Assembly (NCBI GenBank): GCA_963931865.1
Contig: OZ007506.1
Coordinates: 15,204,242-15,268,241, forward strand
Reading direction: 5' to 3'
Length of the DNA: 64,000 bases
Origin: Axinella damicornis
Lineage: Eukaryota > Porifera > Demospongiae > Axinellida > Axinellidae
Positions 34,201 through 49,367 of the stretch are shown piece by piece. The notes under the pieces were generated by a model. It was not told the origin of the DNA, did no database searches, and saw only the letters and a list, made by a program, of their open reading frames with translations. The translations under genes were made by a program, and so were the position numbers. Within the stretch, counting starts at the first letter, position 1. Each line of letters begins with the position of its first letter.

Positions 34201-37200
34201 TTAAAGCATCACTTTATTCACACTTCCTTTCAAGCACATGTAACATCAGGTGAGGAGTGTGGCTGGACATCCGAGTGAAGCGAGAGCATTCGAAGAGTGG
34301 AATGTTGCACTATTCATTCAAGTTACAGATGCCTATGGTGTGGAAGTATTGCTAAACTGTAAATAATTTGTTATATTATTTCGTAGGCCTAGACCGCTAA
34401 AGACACTAGACTGTTTTGTTACGATACATAATTTTAGGGTCTGAAAAAATTGCACGCTGGTAGGTACTTCTGCCACGGCATTCAGCAACGCTATATTGAA
34501 ATTTAAAGCTGCCTTGATAGCTCATGAACCAGGGGATGTACTACTGTACTACTTGGAGACTGTTCCAGGTGTGGTTGCCATCCCGTGCACCATACTACGC
34601 ATTGCCAATGGGTCGCCTACTGGACAGTTTTCCCAGGCTGTGCTGGAGCCACCGTTTGTGACGTCTCATATGTGATCGATTTCCTGAGCTGCTCAAATGA
34701 TGCTTCTCTCCTTTGCTGCCTTGCCCGCCATGCCATGGCACTCACCTGTTATATATTCATAGGCCATCCATAGCTACGAAATTTTCAAAACTTTCTCTTG
34801 TGAAAATAGTCTAGGAACATAGCCTATAATGATGGCATACATCTATTACCTTGCACGTCTTTCCTGATGTTCCTCCACAAATGAATAGTCAAAAGCAACT
34901 GCAAACTCCTTGTTCTTCGGGTCTCGTGTGCTGGGATCACTGACCACACACCGATCCAGCACCTGCTTTGCAACATCTGCAAAAGGCGAAGCATGCATAT
35001 ACAACACAGGATAAACCACCTGAAGATACACACAGGACGTGCACCATACGTAGCCATCAGAGCTTTTCTGTATCCATATAACATCTGCACGCCGTAAGAA
35101 TCGTGGTGGGACAATTTGAAGTTTCACATTTGGCTTTCTCAGCAATTCTCTTGCGTAGAGGTGTGCCAGTAGGTGTGGTCTATGCAGGAAATATCGTAAT
35201 ACTCAAAAAGTGAAGTGGTCCCACGATGGACTCAAATGGCATGTTGATGGTACAATCACGGAGCAACTTTGACGATGACGGTGCCCGTCCAGTCCGTATC
35301 TACAGCTAGTTTCTCCTATGCAAATCCAGTCAAGTAGCTACATGTATCAACAGACTCAATGTGTAGGATAGCATGGACTTGTCAATAATCTAACAGAATC
35401 CCATTCATCTTTGATAAGATCAAGACTCCTAGCATCATGAAAATGTTGCTCAATCAGAGAGTTGCAAAAGGTATTTCATTGTGAAAATTCCAGTTGTTTA
35501 ATGAATTTCCCAACTGGCCATTGTTTTAATTCCTTCGAACTTTACAATCAGAGTTCAAAGAGCGTTGCAGTTGCATAGCAGCGCACTTGCTGTGGGATAT
35601 AGAGATGCAAGACTCTGGCATCCCAGAGCCGCTGCCAGTGCATAGTGCACTTGACTTGTTTCAAAGAACATGCAAAGAACAGTATTGGGGCATTCATTCT
35701 CAGGCTCAGAGGTCTCCCACATGCCCTGCCCCCTACACTTGTACTGAGATGGAAAGGTCAACTGCATGTTATTTGGATACCAGATTGCAGTGCATTATGG
35801 GTTTTAGTGCTACTCATGTGACCCTCATGATTCAGATGCCTCGGAAATGATCACATGACTGAAACATTAAGTCGCTTAATGCACACTTAAAATAGTGTGC
35901 ATTATGTAGGCAATGCACACTTTCCAAAGACCAACAGCTGTTTCGGGTCAGTGAGTAGTTTAGTTACCAGTTTGCAGTGCATTACGTGCACTCAGGATAT
36001 CCAGTTAACGGTCTTGGGCGGATAATGCACTCACCGTCGGCTCGTGAATTTTATCGCCCTCGACCGTTAACTAGATTGCCCTCATGCAATAAAACATGTA
36101 ATGCACTACAAACTGGTAATTAAATAATATCAGTTGTCCATAAGACAGTTAATTATAAGATATCTTGTAAGAGTTATAAGATTGATTACAATTAACTGGC
36201 TATATAGATACAACCATGATTAGTGGTTAATTATCTAACAGTGATATATTGCCTGAATCACCTGTCACACAAAATTCACAGCCAATCAGCATTTCAAAAC
36301 CGAATAAATCCAAGGCCAGTGTCGATCCACCTACTCCCTGAAAACTAGGGATGGTTTTCTATGCTCACCTTTAGGTTACAGAGTTTTTGCCACAAAACCT
36401 ATTAAAGCAACCAAGATACTCAAATTCGCCATAACACAACTTATGCCGAAAGGTAAACTCGATCTCTTGGCCAGGGAACTGTTGGATGTGGGACAGGATG
36501 ACCACCGTAACTGTCAGAGCTGCTCCTTGTCTATGCATCGTCCGCTCGCTCGTCCAAGTCTCTAAACCACAATGAGTTCAATGGGCATGTGGATGGTGCT
36601 ATCATGGAGCAACTTCGGAGCCTATCCAGTTCCATATGTATCTATGGGTAGTTTTCCTGTGCTAGCTGGTTATACAAACACAAGTACACAAGAATGCATC
36701 AATAGGCTTCTAGGACTCAACCTTCAATAAGTTTCACCCGTGCAAGAGTTCATTGTACCTGGCATCTTCTTAATCAATTCACGGAAAGGGGTAGTTTTTC
36801 CCCAGCATTGACGCATCAGCGTTGGCCACTGTGGAGACTGGAGCAAGTCTGAGACCACACGCCTGTGGGACAAGATCAGTTGGGATTTTGCACAGAGCTT
36901 GCAGATTTCTAATCCTAATTGTGGCTTACTCATTTCCTTTCTCAATGGCAGTCTTAAGATCCTGTGGCTCCACTTTGGCACCTTTCTTCACTAGTAGTTT
37001 CACCACATCATGGTGGCCCCATTGACTGGCACTCCCCAAAGGAGTTGGGCCGGTGTTCTCTCTACAACAAACACCATTATTTGTCAACACTGCATGGATA
37101 GTATCTCTAAAGTTATTCTGTGTGTTTATATTAAAGCAAGCTTAAAATTTAAACCAAACTCATTAGAATTTCATGTGTTCATTAACTCTTCACAAATTGA

Positions 37201-40200
37201 CGACTGATACATCTGTCGTGAGACTCAGCTTGATGATGTCAGATAATTTACTTTGGAGATGAGGCGGGACAGAGAGAGGTGGGTGAGTGCATCCAAAGGG
37301 TGCAAACAGCATATGGCCATGTATGGGCTTGTCCGTGAATTGCCCTTGGTTGGAACGGAGTGGGCCATTTCTCGCGTGCTTGAAGTGTAAATGGGCCTAC
37401 AAAACATCCCTCTCACTTTGTACAACTTCAAATGCCAGTGTTTAATGCAGATTTTTCTGCTAGTTAGAGCGAGTTATCATCGTCCAACCACTTTGATCGC
37501 ACACTCGCTAATGAACCTGGGTGTAGTTGGAATCAGGGATGGCTGTGTGCAGCGCTGTGTGAATTTTTGAAAACCTAGAGAAAACTTACCTGGAGTACGT
37601 TTAACCCTTTAAGCCCCATTGACGTCTATAGGCGTCATTTAGACCCTATGCACTTGTAGGGCTTCTCGTCAGTCCAAAAAGGCTTCAGAGGGCCTAGGGA
37701 CGACTTTGAGGGACGAACTCAAAAATTTGATTTCGGCGCGCCTCCCCCACTAAACGTACAAGTGGGGGGGGTATCGAAAGGGGGGGCGGCAGCCCCACGT
37801 TCGCCTGTCGTGGGCGTTTTTTTGATTTTAATATTCATTGACCCGAGAATTTTTGATTCTAATGATATTCATAGACCCCACCCAGGGCCTCAAGAAAACC
37901 TGCAAATTGGTGGTGTAAGGTGTGCCATCAGTCAGATCTGGCCCAAGTTTAGGGAAATGCTGGGCGAAAATCCGACTGACATCCACCTTTGACCTCCGAT
38001 TGCTGGGCTTGTGGGGGGTCATGAATATCATTACGGCATTGCCAGAGGGGTCTCTCCATGTGTGCGGGCCCCACCAAGTTTGGCCGCTGAGGAGCGAATG
38101 CTGTGGGAGAAGAGTACCTACGAAAGTGGTGTGCGCTGAATGCATAAAAATGTGTTGTCTTGGTGGGAAGAATTTGGTGGTTAAAGGGTTAAGCTAAAGG
38201 ACTGGTCTCCAATGATTACGGTTGGTAGTTAAAGAGTTACAATGCAGTTTCCTTTTGCGGATGGTCTCTAAGGCTAAAGTTTAATCATACTTTGCTTTGA
38301 GAGCTTCCTCTGGTGAGAGAACACGATGCTTGACACAAAAACGATGACGCTGAATTAGCTCCTCCACAATCCTGTGTGTACATATAAAATCACGTGAAAA
38401 AATAAATTACTATGGCAACATGCCCCCAATGACTACATGTTGGGTCAAAGTGAGGCTTACACAGGTACAAAGATGTATTCAGATACCGTAGTGTACGTAT
38501 CAAGCGCCCACCACGTATCAAGCGCCCACCCCCCTCTTCACGCGAAAGTTACTGCACAGGGTCCAAAAGCAGTGTAGTAAGGGCCCACCCATCACAAAAG
38601 TTTTGAGCAGCATTTCTTAACCTCTGGGCGAAGTTGTGCATTCAAAAAGGCCGATTTACAGTCAACTACGGCGAGCCTAAAGACGCGCGTATGTGGACTT
38701 AGATATTCATAGCCGGTCATTGATATTCACAGCTTACCGCAGCATGTTGTTTATACAGTGCTGAATGGGTGGGCGGATACTACATGCCTAAGTAGTCTGA
38801 GTACGCATCTAGCGCCCACCCCCTTGTTCAGCGGCGTTCTATTGTCCCCAAACCCTGGGCGCTTAATACGTACTCTCTGAACTGAACACCAGTGCAGTCT
38901 AAGAAGCATGAATCAAAATGCTGCAATCAAAAAAAAAGAAGGAAACTGCTCTTTCCTACACTCCTATTATTCATCACAGGCAATAAAACAAGCAACTTAT
39001 AGAAGACTGATGGTTTGGATGGCAGAAATGCGAACCACATGTTGCACACAATGCTACTGCTGATTGCATTGACCTTGCAAATTCAAAGTGGGAAGTGCTG
39101 TGCACTTGGTGGATTTCTAATTGAGTTATGGTCAATAGTGTAGTAGTGTATATACACAACAGCAGTTCGCTGCACGTGCATTGCATAACTCAATTAGAAA
39201 CCACCAAGTGCACAGCACTTCCCACTTTGAATTTGCAAGGTCAACGCAATCAGCAGTACCACAGTACATACTGTGAGGTATTTCAGCTGAACAATATCCA
39301 CATTGGGGTAAGACATGCATGCCTTAACACATGTGAGTATATACGTACATGTTACATGTTATAGTTAGACTATGGCCTTGAGTGGTTTATGGGAAATAAC
39401 CACGAGAGGCTGTTTATTTAGACCACGAGGCGCAGCCGAGTGGTCTAAATGAACAGCCTCGAGTGGTTATTTCCCATAAACCACGAAAGGGCATAGTCTA
39501 ACTGGCTTAGACTATAGCTACCTGAATTAGAGATCCTTGCACGCTCCAACACTCCAGAATGCGCTGAGCCATGGTCTAATTTCCATAAACGCTGAGTCAT
39601 CATGCTCCAATTTCTATAAACCCACAGCTGTTGCACGGCTGCATGGCTTCGGAATATAAACCACAGGCGGTGCCTTTGATTTGTATGGCTGCTATAGTCT
39701 AAGCATGCTATTATTCCCATATATTATGCAATAACAACATATTCCTACCGTTGATGTCCCTGTGAGGCTGCCAAGTGAATGGGGGTGTTGCCAGCTCCAT
39801 CTCTGGCATCAACTTTGCCAGCTTCATCTCTGGCATTACTTTTGCAATCTCTGCAACGGCAATAAAATTAGACTGTGCATGACTAACTAATATGACCAAG
39901 ATGCAGGGATAACAAATTTGCCGGGGGGTAGACTTCTTTAGATGATGTTAGCACTGCATCGTGTATGGACTATAATAATTGGGGCAAGCCTGAACGAGCC
40001 CAACATAATCGTGATTTCAAGATGTTCACTGTCTAATTGGGGTGAGCTTGAGTGAGCCCCACATAGTCATGATTTCAAGATGTCTCATTGTCTGTGAGGT
40101 GTACGTTTAGCGTATGACTGAGTGCAAGTGGAAAATCATAACGCTTTGCCGTGCGCATGTTCAACTGGACCAGTCACCAAAGCATTGCATGACGGGGCCC

Positions 40201-43200
40201 ATGGTGGACAGCCGATAGTGTTTGATGTAGAGAGAGGGCAGGCCATACCAGTTGGGTTGTGTGCTGCATGATCATTAAACTGCACTAATTATACACATGT
40301 CACTTGCATCCACAGAATATTTTTAGTTAGCATTTGTGTAAGGATTTGTGAATGCTGTGAGTATTTCCCCCAGTGCTGTGAGGATTGTGAAAGCTGTGAG
40401 CATTTCCCCCAGTGCTGTGAGGATTTGCGAATGCTGTGAGCATTTCCTAGCTCCGAGATGTGCACTGTTGTTACTGTTGTGAGCATTTGTGAATGCAGCA
40501 GGCTTATGGCAGCCTCAGGTGTTTATATATGCTTCGCTCACTCAGTTTGAAGTTGCTCCATGACTGCACTGTCCGCTTGCCATTCGAGTACGTGGTGGGA
40601 ACACATGAAGACGGTTTCGTATTTAGCTTTTTCAGCAACATTGCTTAGAAGAGTGCCTGTAGGTGTGGTCTTCACTGGAAATAACATTCAAAAGTATGGT
40701 TCCCACCATGGACTGGCACGGTCATGGACTCAAACAGCAAAGCGGATGGTGCAATCACGGAACAACTTTGACAATGACAATGTCCGTCCAGCCCTGTATT
40801 TGCATGTAGTCTTCCCATGCTACCAACTTGAAACTGCAGGCTGTGCAGAGGATGAGCTAGAAACTTGAAACTGAACACTGTCATCAACCCGAGGCTCAAG
40901 GTAGTGTACAGGTAGTCTACAGCACTGTGCTCAGGCCAGGCCCCACCCCCAACTTCCCTCAAGTATGTATGCTGTGCCACTAATGGATTACTTATAATAT
41001 GCACTGTGTTAGTGTTTCTGAATACAGCTTGGGTATTGAATGTATATGCTTTCACTAATTCCCTTCATCATGATACATGAACCCTACATCACCTACAACA
41101 TTGCCAGTCAAATGAATTTATCAGGCGAGCCCCACAATGCCCTGTATATACCACTTTTTGCACATTATGGGGTTTTAGTGCATGATTGACGTAGCCATGC
41201 ATCAGCATGTTCGATCACACATTGATCCTGAGGTGTTTGATTCATTGAGGGTAACGTGAGTAAATCCGGGTACTATACTTGCAGCACTGGCTGAAGAATC
41301 AGTAACCCATGCATTTGTTAAAGCACACCAATTCAACCTTCCTCTCGAGGATGACAAAGCTTCCAGCTCTCTCAGCACATATACCTTGTCGATCTACAAC
41401 TGAGCACTGGCGTAAGAACCGGGGGCTGGAGCCCCCCCAAAAAACAAAGGCAGGGGCTCCGCCCCCTTGTGCCGATCTACAACTGAGCACTGGCGTAAGA
41501 ACCGGGGGCTGGAGCCCCCTCCCAAAAAACAAAGGCAGGGGCTCCGCCCCCTTGTGCACAGGCCACCGTGCTATGCTACGTGTAGTCGGTGTTAGCGAAC
41601 ACGGCATGGCACATCCAGTCCTTCGTCTCCCCAGTTTCACGGACTGTACTAGGTAAGGTAACATTTAGTAGCTATACACACTGCCTACACACTGTTTATA
41701 TCTTGGCGATTGACTTTAGTATGGCATAGAGGAGTAAGCCAACGTTTAGCCGCTACGTAGGCGCCAAGACTGCATGAGCTTGGCGATTGATAGCCGAGTA
41801 TGCTGTATCGAGAGAATCTAAGTCTATATATGTCACGTCACAGTGGTGCCTGGTATCAGTGTACCACCTTTTTGTCGTACAGAACTGACCAGGACCCATC
41901 GCAGGACTCGAGTAGCCATCCGCTGAGCGACCTCAACGACGATGCCCTGGCTGAGAACTTGCCAAAAGTCGACTCACCACTGTGCACTTGTCTATGTTGT
42001 AGCTTCACAAATAATCTCATAAAATCAACCGCAGTGGAAATGGCTCAGAATGCACCCAAATTAGTCTCTGAGCGCCTAAAAAGCCCCCGATATGCTAGTA
42101 GCCTCATTCACAGTCCCAAGGAAGATTTTATCAGGCCTGTAGCTATATTTGCATGTGTGCAAATGAAGAAAATGGAAGCCAAAATAAGCCAGTGTTGTTC
42201 AGTGCATAGTTAGAAGTGGGTTGTGGGACTTGTGAAACAGTAATCAGGTTCGACATACACTGTTAGAGAAACCAATCCATTTTGGTTTGCGACCTTCAAG
42301 TTGAGTATCTTCACAATGCATTTTCACACTGCAAGATAGTTCACTAGCAACTGTTGTGATCTTTTGTATTGTGTGTCCATACTATCCTTGCATAAGAGAG
42401 CACCAAGTTAAAGATAATTCCCTGCTTGCAAGTGATTGTGTACAACTCACTTGTTAAGCAGTAGTCTCACTAGCTCCCTGTTTTCGTTGTCACTGTTACA
42501 AGCCCAGTGCAGGGCTGTTCCATTGTCTTCAGCTCTTGCCCTGGGATCTACAATAGATGATGATCAATGATAATTCACAGAAGCTATAGACTGCTTAAAT
42601 TTACCGCAATTTATCAAATTACTTTTATGTAAGCTTGTCAGGCGCACAACATGCTTGACAATGTGGTGAAATACAAAACAATGTAATGAGTTTGTACTAT
42701 GATCCAGGTCTGGTCCATAGGCAAGGATTTATGACTCAACATACATGTAGGTAACACCACAAAATGAAGCAGGTTTGACCTCCTCAAGTATTTGTGTAGC
42801 AACATACCTGCACTATTGTCAATTAGCAGTTTGGCAATATCCTGCTGTCCATAGTATGCAGCCCAGTGCAGAGCTGTTCCTCTTTTACAATCTCGTCCAG
42901 TCAAAGACCGGGCACACCCTCCCCTGGAACGATTCACGTTGTGGTGCTCTCTCTTGAGCCATTTGTCAACACAGCCTCTGTCCCCTTTCTTGATAGCCTG
43001 TACATGCAGCAGGGGAAAAAGGATGTCAGTTTGCAGCCCACTGTGTAGAGGGTTTATATATGGTGGGAGAAATATTCATGAATTGCTTGATATAATTACG
43101 GTATGCGTCTTTAAAATTGATGCCGAGATTTGGAATGCTTTTCTGACATTTGTTCACGGTGCAGCTTTACTGAAAAACTGGAAGGCTTCTTTCAAAAACC

Positions 43201-46200
43201 AGAAGGTTCTTACGAGAATCGGAAGGTCTCTTCCGAAGGCGGGAAGGCTTCTGCGGAAGAGTGCTGGCTTTGGACGTACCTAAGCCTCCGAAAAACTCTG
43301 CAGTTTTGCTTATGGATCTTCTGGAGCTTTGTTTAGGCCTTCCGTAGCTGTGTTTAGGTCTTCCGGAGATGTGGTTGCAACGGAAATGCAGACTGGTGAT
43401 GGGAAGTTTTACGAATCTCAGTTAGCCTCGTTCCCAGCCCCACACTCAGCTTGTCATCACTTGCAGTACGTGCAACTGAAAGTGGCGCAGTAGCCTGGGA
43501 ACACGGCTAAATCTCAGCATCAATACAGATCACAGAAATCTGGTTCACCACATTCAAAAGCTATGGGAACATACCTTTTGTGGTGTGAGGGCTAGAAGAA
43601 GACAAGCATGCATGTACGTATCACAGAGTCGGTAGACTCTGTATGTAGGGATACGACGTACACGCAATATATGCTAATACAAAAAAATCTCACCAAATCT
43701 CAGAAACGGCACACTTATAAGCCTTTATAACCACATACCGTTCATCTTCGAATGTTTTCATGACCAACAAGACTCCTCGCGTCGCGAAAAACCGTCGCGA
43801 AAGTACCACACCAGGTACTCGCAAAACGGGCAAATTGTTTTTCTTTCTTCTTTCTTCTTCTTCTTCTTCTTCTTCTTCTTCTTCTTTCAGACGGGCTAGC
43901 TCAACGTCGACTCAATCTCTCATGATGGTTTTCGCACGAAACAGCAGCATTTCACACCGAGTAGTGCACCTGGCCATCGCTTTTTCGCAACGTCCAAGTC
44001 TTCACCAGGCGGCTGCAGCTGCCCACTCAATAACTATGGCTTCTTCAGTCACGCCATTTTCTCGTTTGTACGCATGCGCGATCACTTAGCAACGAACGTA
44101 ATTATTTCAAGATCGCTGAATTAGAAGTGTCTTGCGCCGTTGTGTTGACATAATTTCGTACTTCATAAAACCGAGGTAAATTCTAAACTCTGTGCGTATA
44201 ATTTATGTATGTTACTACCTACTGTGTTCTGTGAGAGGGCTGAATGCCTATCTGAAGACTCAACAATATATAAATCTTGCTACTTCTGGTATAGCTAATA
44301 TTATGGTCTTCAGACAAGGATCATACTGCCTGTTAGTAGCTATCCATCCAGAAAAGGGTTGACTTGGGTCTGATTCTTCAGCAAATGCTGGCAGTGTGAA
44401 TACCGGAGTCAATATTGTCCATATACCAAAGCAAGGGCTCCTACTACTTGTGAGGACACCGACTTCTGCTCTGTGATGGCAAATTGCATGTGCTGCTGCT
44501 AAAAAAAACGACATAAACAAGTAATAAAAAACATTTGAAAATGTAACAGGATGTAGGGATACCAGAACGGCAAAAAGTAAGGAAACAAGGTAGGGATGAT
44601 CGCACAAAACAGTGAAGTATACAATCCCCCTACATATCTTTTTTCATTATACACGTATATGGAAAAAGATCTCTGTAGGGGGGTTGTATACTTCACTGTT
44701 TTGTGCGATCATCCCTACCTTGTTTCCTTACTTTTTGCCGTTCTGGTATCCCTACATCCTGTTACATTTTCAAATGTTTTTTATTACTTGTACATATGTA
44801 GGGATACAACGGACACGCAATTGAAGCTAATACAAAAAAATATTCCCAAATCTCTCCAAATCTCAAAAACGGGCGGCAAATAAGCCTTTATGACAACTTA
44901 CTATTCGTCTTCGAGTGTTTTCCTGGCCCAGAAGACTCCCAGTGTCGTGAATAACCGTCGCGAAAGTCCCGCGCCAAAAAGTCGCCAAACCGCCAAAATC
45001 GGTTTTCTTCTTCTTCTTCTTCTTCTTTCTTCAGACGGGCTAGTTCAAATTTGGCTGACTCCCTCACGACGGTGTTTACACAAAACAGCAGCATTTTACA
45101 CTGAGCAGTGCATGACCCCATCGCTTTTTGGCTACTTCGAAGTCTCACGTAGTCTCGTTCCCAGACCCCAACCCGCAAGAAAAAACATTAAAAAATTTAA
45201 TGTATGGAGATGTAGGGATAACAGAACAGCAAAAAGTATGAAAACAAGCAGGGATGATGGCATAGCTAAAACAGTTCAGTGTAGCTTTTTCGCGCGTGCA
45301 CGTTCGGGGTCTGGGAACGAGACTAAGTCTCACGAGGCGCTTGAAACCGCCCACTCGATAACTATGGCTTCATGTGCGACGCCATTTTCTTCATATGTGC
45401 GCATTCGTAGAGCAACTTTGAACTTTGAACTCAAAAATTGTGTACTGTGTGCTGAGTGAATGCTATCAAGTATGCTGCTATAAAAATGAGGTAAACAAGT
45501 GTAAAAAAAATTAAAAAATGTATGGAGATGTAGGGATAACAGAACAGCAAAAAGTATGAAAACAAGCAGGGATGATGGCATAAAACAGTTCAGTGTAGCT
45601 ACAACACCCTACATACTTTTCTCATTATACATGTATTATGTGGAAAGGTATGTAGGATGGGGTTGTATACTGAAAGTCATGAAAAAGAGTTGTAGCAACC
45701 TAATCAAGCAGGATTTCCACCCAATAAAATAACCTGCTACATAGTATATATCACTTTAGTTTGCAAACTAATATGGCTTCACAGCGGGACAATTAGTCTT
45801 GGTGGCACATCATGATCAGCAGGAGCGCATGAGCTGCCGAAGGAGCGTTGAACTCCCAATGGCCGCCCTAGGACATGTTGTATTACCTCACACCTCCAAA
45901 ATTAAACCTTATATGGCAAGAGGCCACTAGGTACGCAGTTGTAAGGATTTGTGTGAAACCCAACTAAGTAGGTGTGAAATACAAATTGGCCTTTGTGCAG
46001 CCATAGTTGTACTAGAGCTAGCTGACTTTGCAGCGTACCTCAAAGGTCTCCATATAGGGTATAAACCAAAAGGTGTGAGGTAATACAACATGTCTTTACT
46101 AGTTCAACGCTCCTTCGCCGCCTTTGGCGGCTCCTGCGCTCCTGTGATCAGATACAGATGTTTCCATATGTACCTGCACAATGTCTTCTTCCAGGTCAGG

Positions 46201-49200
46201 ATTGTCTTCTCTGGGGAGCTGGTGATCAATGTCCAGCATCTCAACTACACCATTGGATCTGGCCACAACAAAAGCAAAGTCCAGTGGGGTGTAGCCAGCA
46301 GAGGACCTTGAAGAGCCACACAAAACCAAGAAGAATTAAAGACGAATGGATCTGCCTTTCACAAAGTAAATAGCTACAGTACAGGCCCACTGCATACTGC
46401 TGGTACCTGGTACATGTATGTACTTTGTGAATGAACTCAACATAATATTATAATGTGAACAATGTGGATATTGGTCCGGCAGGAAGTACCAGAAACGTGC
46501 ATGCATCTAGAACTGGCCCTGCCCCTAATATACTCTAACCCATCGCCCTACTCCCTGTCGGACCCTCAATAACCACTTTGTAATGTGAAAACCTACATAA
46601 AAACTCTACTCTCCTTAACTATTGTGTATGCTAAGAAACGGTGCACAAAATTAACTGCAAATTTGCACTGCACACACTTTTTAAAGGGATCAGCTTTGGC
46701 TTTCTTCAGTGTTTCAGCCACCTTCTGGTGCCCATTCCAGCAAGCATAGTGGAGAGCAGTACATCCCCTGCTGTTGATGGCATTCACTTTACGCTCTGCA
46801 TCTTCTGCATCAGCAATTCTGCATGAACAAGTTACAATGGGACTTGCTGAATATGTACATTTAAGTATGCTTATTACAGTACACGTCTTTATAAAATTGA
46901 TCATGCAATTCGGAAATCTTTTGTCGCTGGTCCAGGTTTCTACTACAAACACAGCTCTGGATGACTTAACCCTTTAACCACCAAATTTTTCCCACCAAGA
47001 CAACACATTTTCATGCATTCAGCGCACACCACTTTCGCAGGTACTCCTCTCCCACAGCATTCACTCCTCAGCGGCCAAACTTGGTGGGGCCCACACACAT
47101 GGAGAGACCCCTCTGGCAATACTGTTAATGATATTCATGACCCCCCACAAGCCCAGCAATCGGAGGTCAAAGGTGGATGTCAGCCGGATTTTCGCCCAGC
47201 ATTTCCCTAAACTTGGGCCAGATCTGACTGATGGCACACCTTACACCACCAATTTGCATGTTTTCTTGAGGCCCTGGTTGGCGAGAAGCCCTACAAGTGC
47301 ATAGGGTCTAAATGACGTCTATAGGCGTCAATGGGGCTTAAAGGGTTAAACACAGCTATGGAAGGCTCAAACGAAGCTCTGGAAGACCAGTAATAAATTC
47401 TGCACCTTCTTTTTTTTTAAACTTGGGTACGTACAAAAGCCAGTTCACTTCAGAAGAAACCTTCCGATTGTCGTGACAAGCTTTTTGGAAGAACCCTTGT
47501 GGTTTGCGGCGAAGCTGTTCCACAAGCAAATGTCGAAAACACGTTCCAAATCTTGGCATCATTATAAAGAAACATACTGTAACTGCATCGCTGTAGGCGG
47601 CAGAACCGCCTTAATGTTTGTCTCATAGAAGTCATGAGTACCGTCCCTTTTACTAGCATTCTAGCTTCATGGTCAGCTGGTTGTATATACACACAGAAAG
47701 TTAGGAGAAAAGGGTTAAATAATAGTTATTACTGAATTCAAGTACACATGTGTGGTGAATAAGTCACGCAGCACAGAGGCACAAAGTGTACTCAAGGGAG
47801 GAAGAACTATATATACAGAGAAAGCTCTGGCTCTGGCTATGAGTAAGCACTGTTACCTACCTCCATAGTCCAGATTCATTATCGGAACGTGCAACTTTCT
47901 GGGGGTGCATACCCCCAGACCCCCTTAGATCAGCATGCTTTGCACACCGGTCAGTCCCCCCTGAAACTCTCTTCTGCTGCCAATGCATGTGTATATGAAG
48001 GCTGTGTGACAGTCAGCACTGTAATGACTGTGGTACCACGCTAGACAAAGCATGCTTGACAAGCACGATGCTTGACTGACTTGTCAAGCATTGCGCCAAG
48101 TGTGCCTGCATTCTAACTGTCACATGGATATAATTGCAACTGTAACTCTTGGAGTGCTGCCTGAGTGGGTTTCTACCTTAATTAGCAACTAAAACTGGCT
48201 GTGTGTTCTGACCCAAATAAGCAGTATTTTAACACAAATTTGTGGATTGTGATGACTTACTTGTCGAGCACCAATATCACCATTTCATCATTTTCCTGCT
48301 CACTTTTGCACGCCCAGTGCAGGACAGTTTCACCTGCATTGTCCCTCATATGAGGATCTGCAGAATTCACCACCACGGATACTGGTACAACAAATTCACT
48401 TAGCTAGCAGTTAAAATATTCAGCTTGGAAGAATCCCTTAAAGCAGGTGAATGCATACATTCAGACATAGAAATCTGCTAGAAATAAAACAATTAAGGTA
48501 GCGAGAAAATATGATGTGTAATCTACGAGAATGGGGAAGACTGCCAATTTGTTTGGTAGTAACAATTCATGGTCCTCTGCTGACTTAATTATGATTACCT
48601 CTTTGTACATGTGGATACAGTACACATCATTAAAATTGCTGTCTAGATTCGGATTCCCAACAAATGCAGCCCCTGAAGACCTAAACGCAGCTCCAGAAGA
48701 TCTGTAAGTGAAGTTGTACCATTTCCCAGAAACTAAGGTACGTACGTACAAAGCCAGCACTCTTCGGACGTAAACTTCAGATCCTCGCAAGAAACCTTCA
48801 GGTCTGCAGTGAAGCTGCACCCCAAACACAAGTCGGAGAAGAGTTCTGAATCTCGGCATCAATTTTAAAATGCATGCCATACCTGCTATGGTTATGTGTA
48901 AGCCTGCTGTAAACATACTTGCATCATTTTCGAGAAGCAGTTTAGCAATTTCAATCTTCCCATAGAAGGCTGCCCAATGTAGAGCTGTTCCACAGGTAAC
49001 TTCCAAGGGACCACTTTCAACTTTCCCACCTCTGCAGCGATTGAGATCTGGCTTCTTCTGTAGCCATTCCCGCACAATATTGTGAGACCCATTTTTGATG
49101 GACTATTGCATGAGAACAATGTGTTGTGTGTATGCATATCATCTGTAAATCAGGCAAATTTTGACGCAACAGGGGTGGAGCTACGTACCAGAGTAAGAAT

Positions 49201-49320
49201 CTGTACTTATTGATTGCATAAAATTGAATTAAGGTTTCAGTAGATGACAGTGGTGATGACGGTGCAATTATGGAAATGAAGAGAATACAAATTCTAACCT
49301 TGAGGGAAGCTCTCGGGGAG

Positions 49321-49367
<47 letters not shown>

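Noticed and set aside
41800..42213. 137-codon plus-strand frame
   Set aside because: No family, codon pattern or exon partner; kept only as a note in a low-confidence entry.
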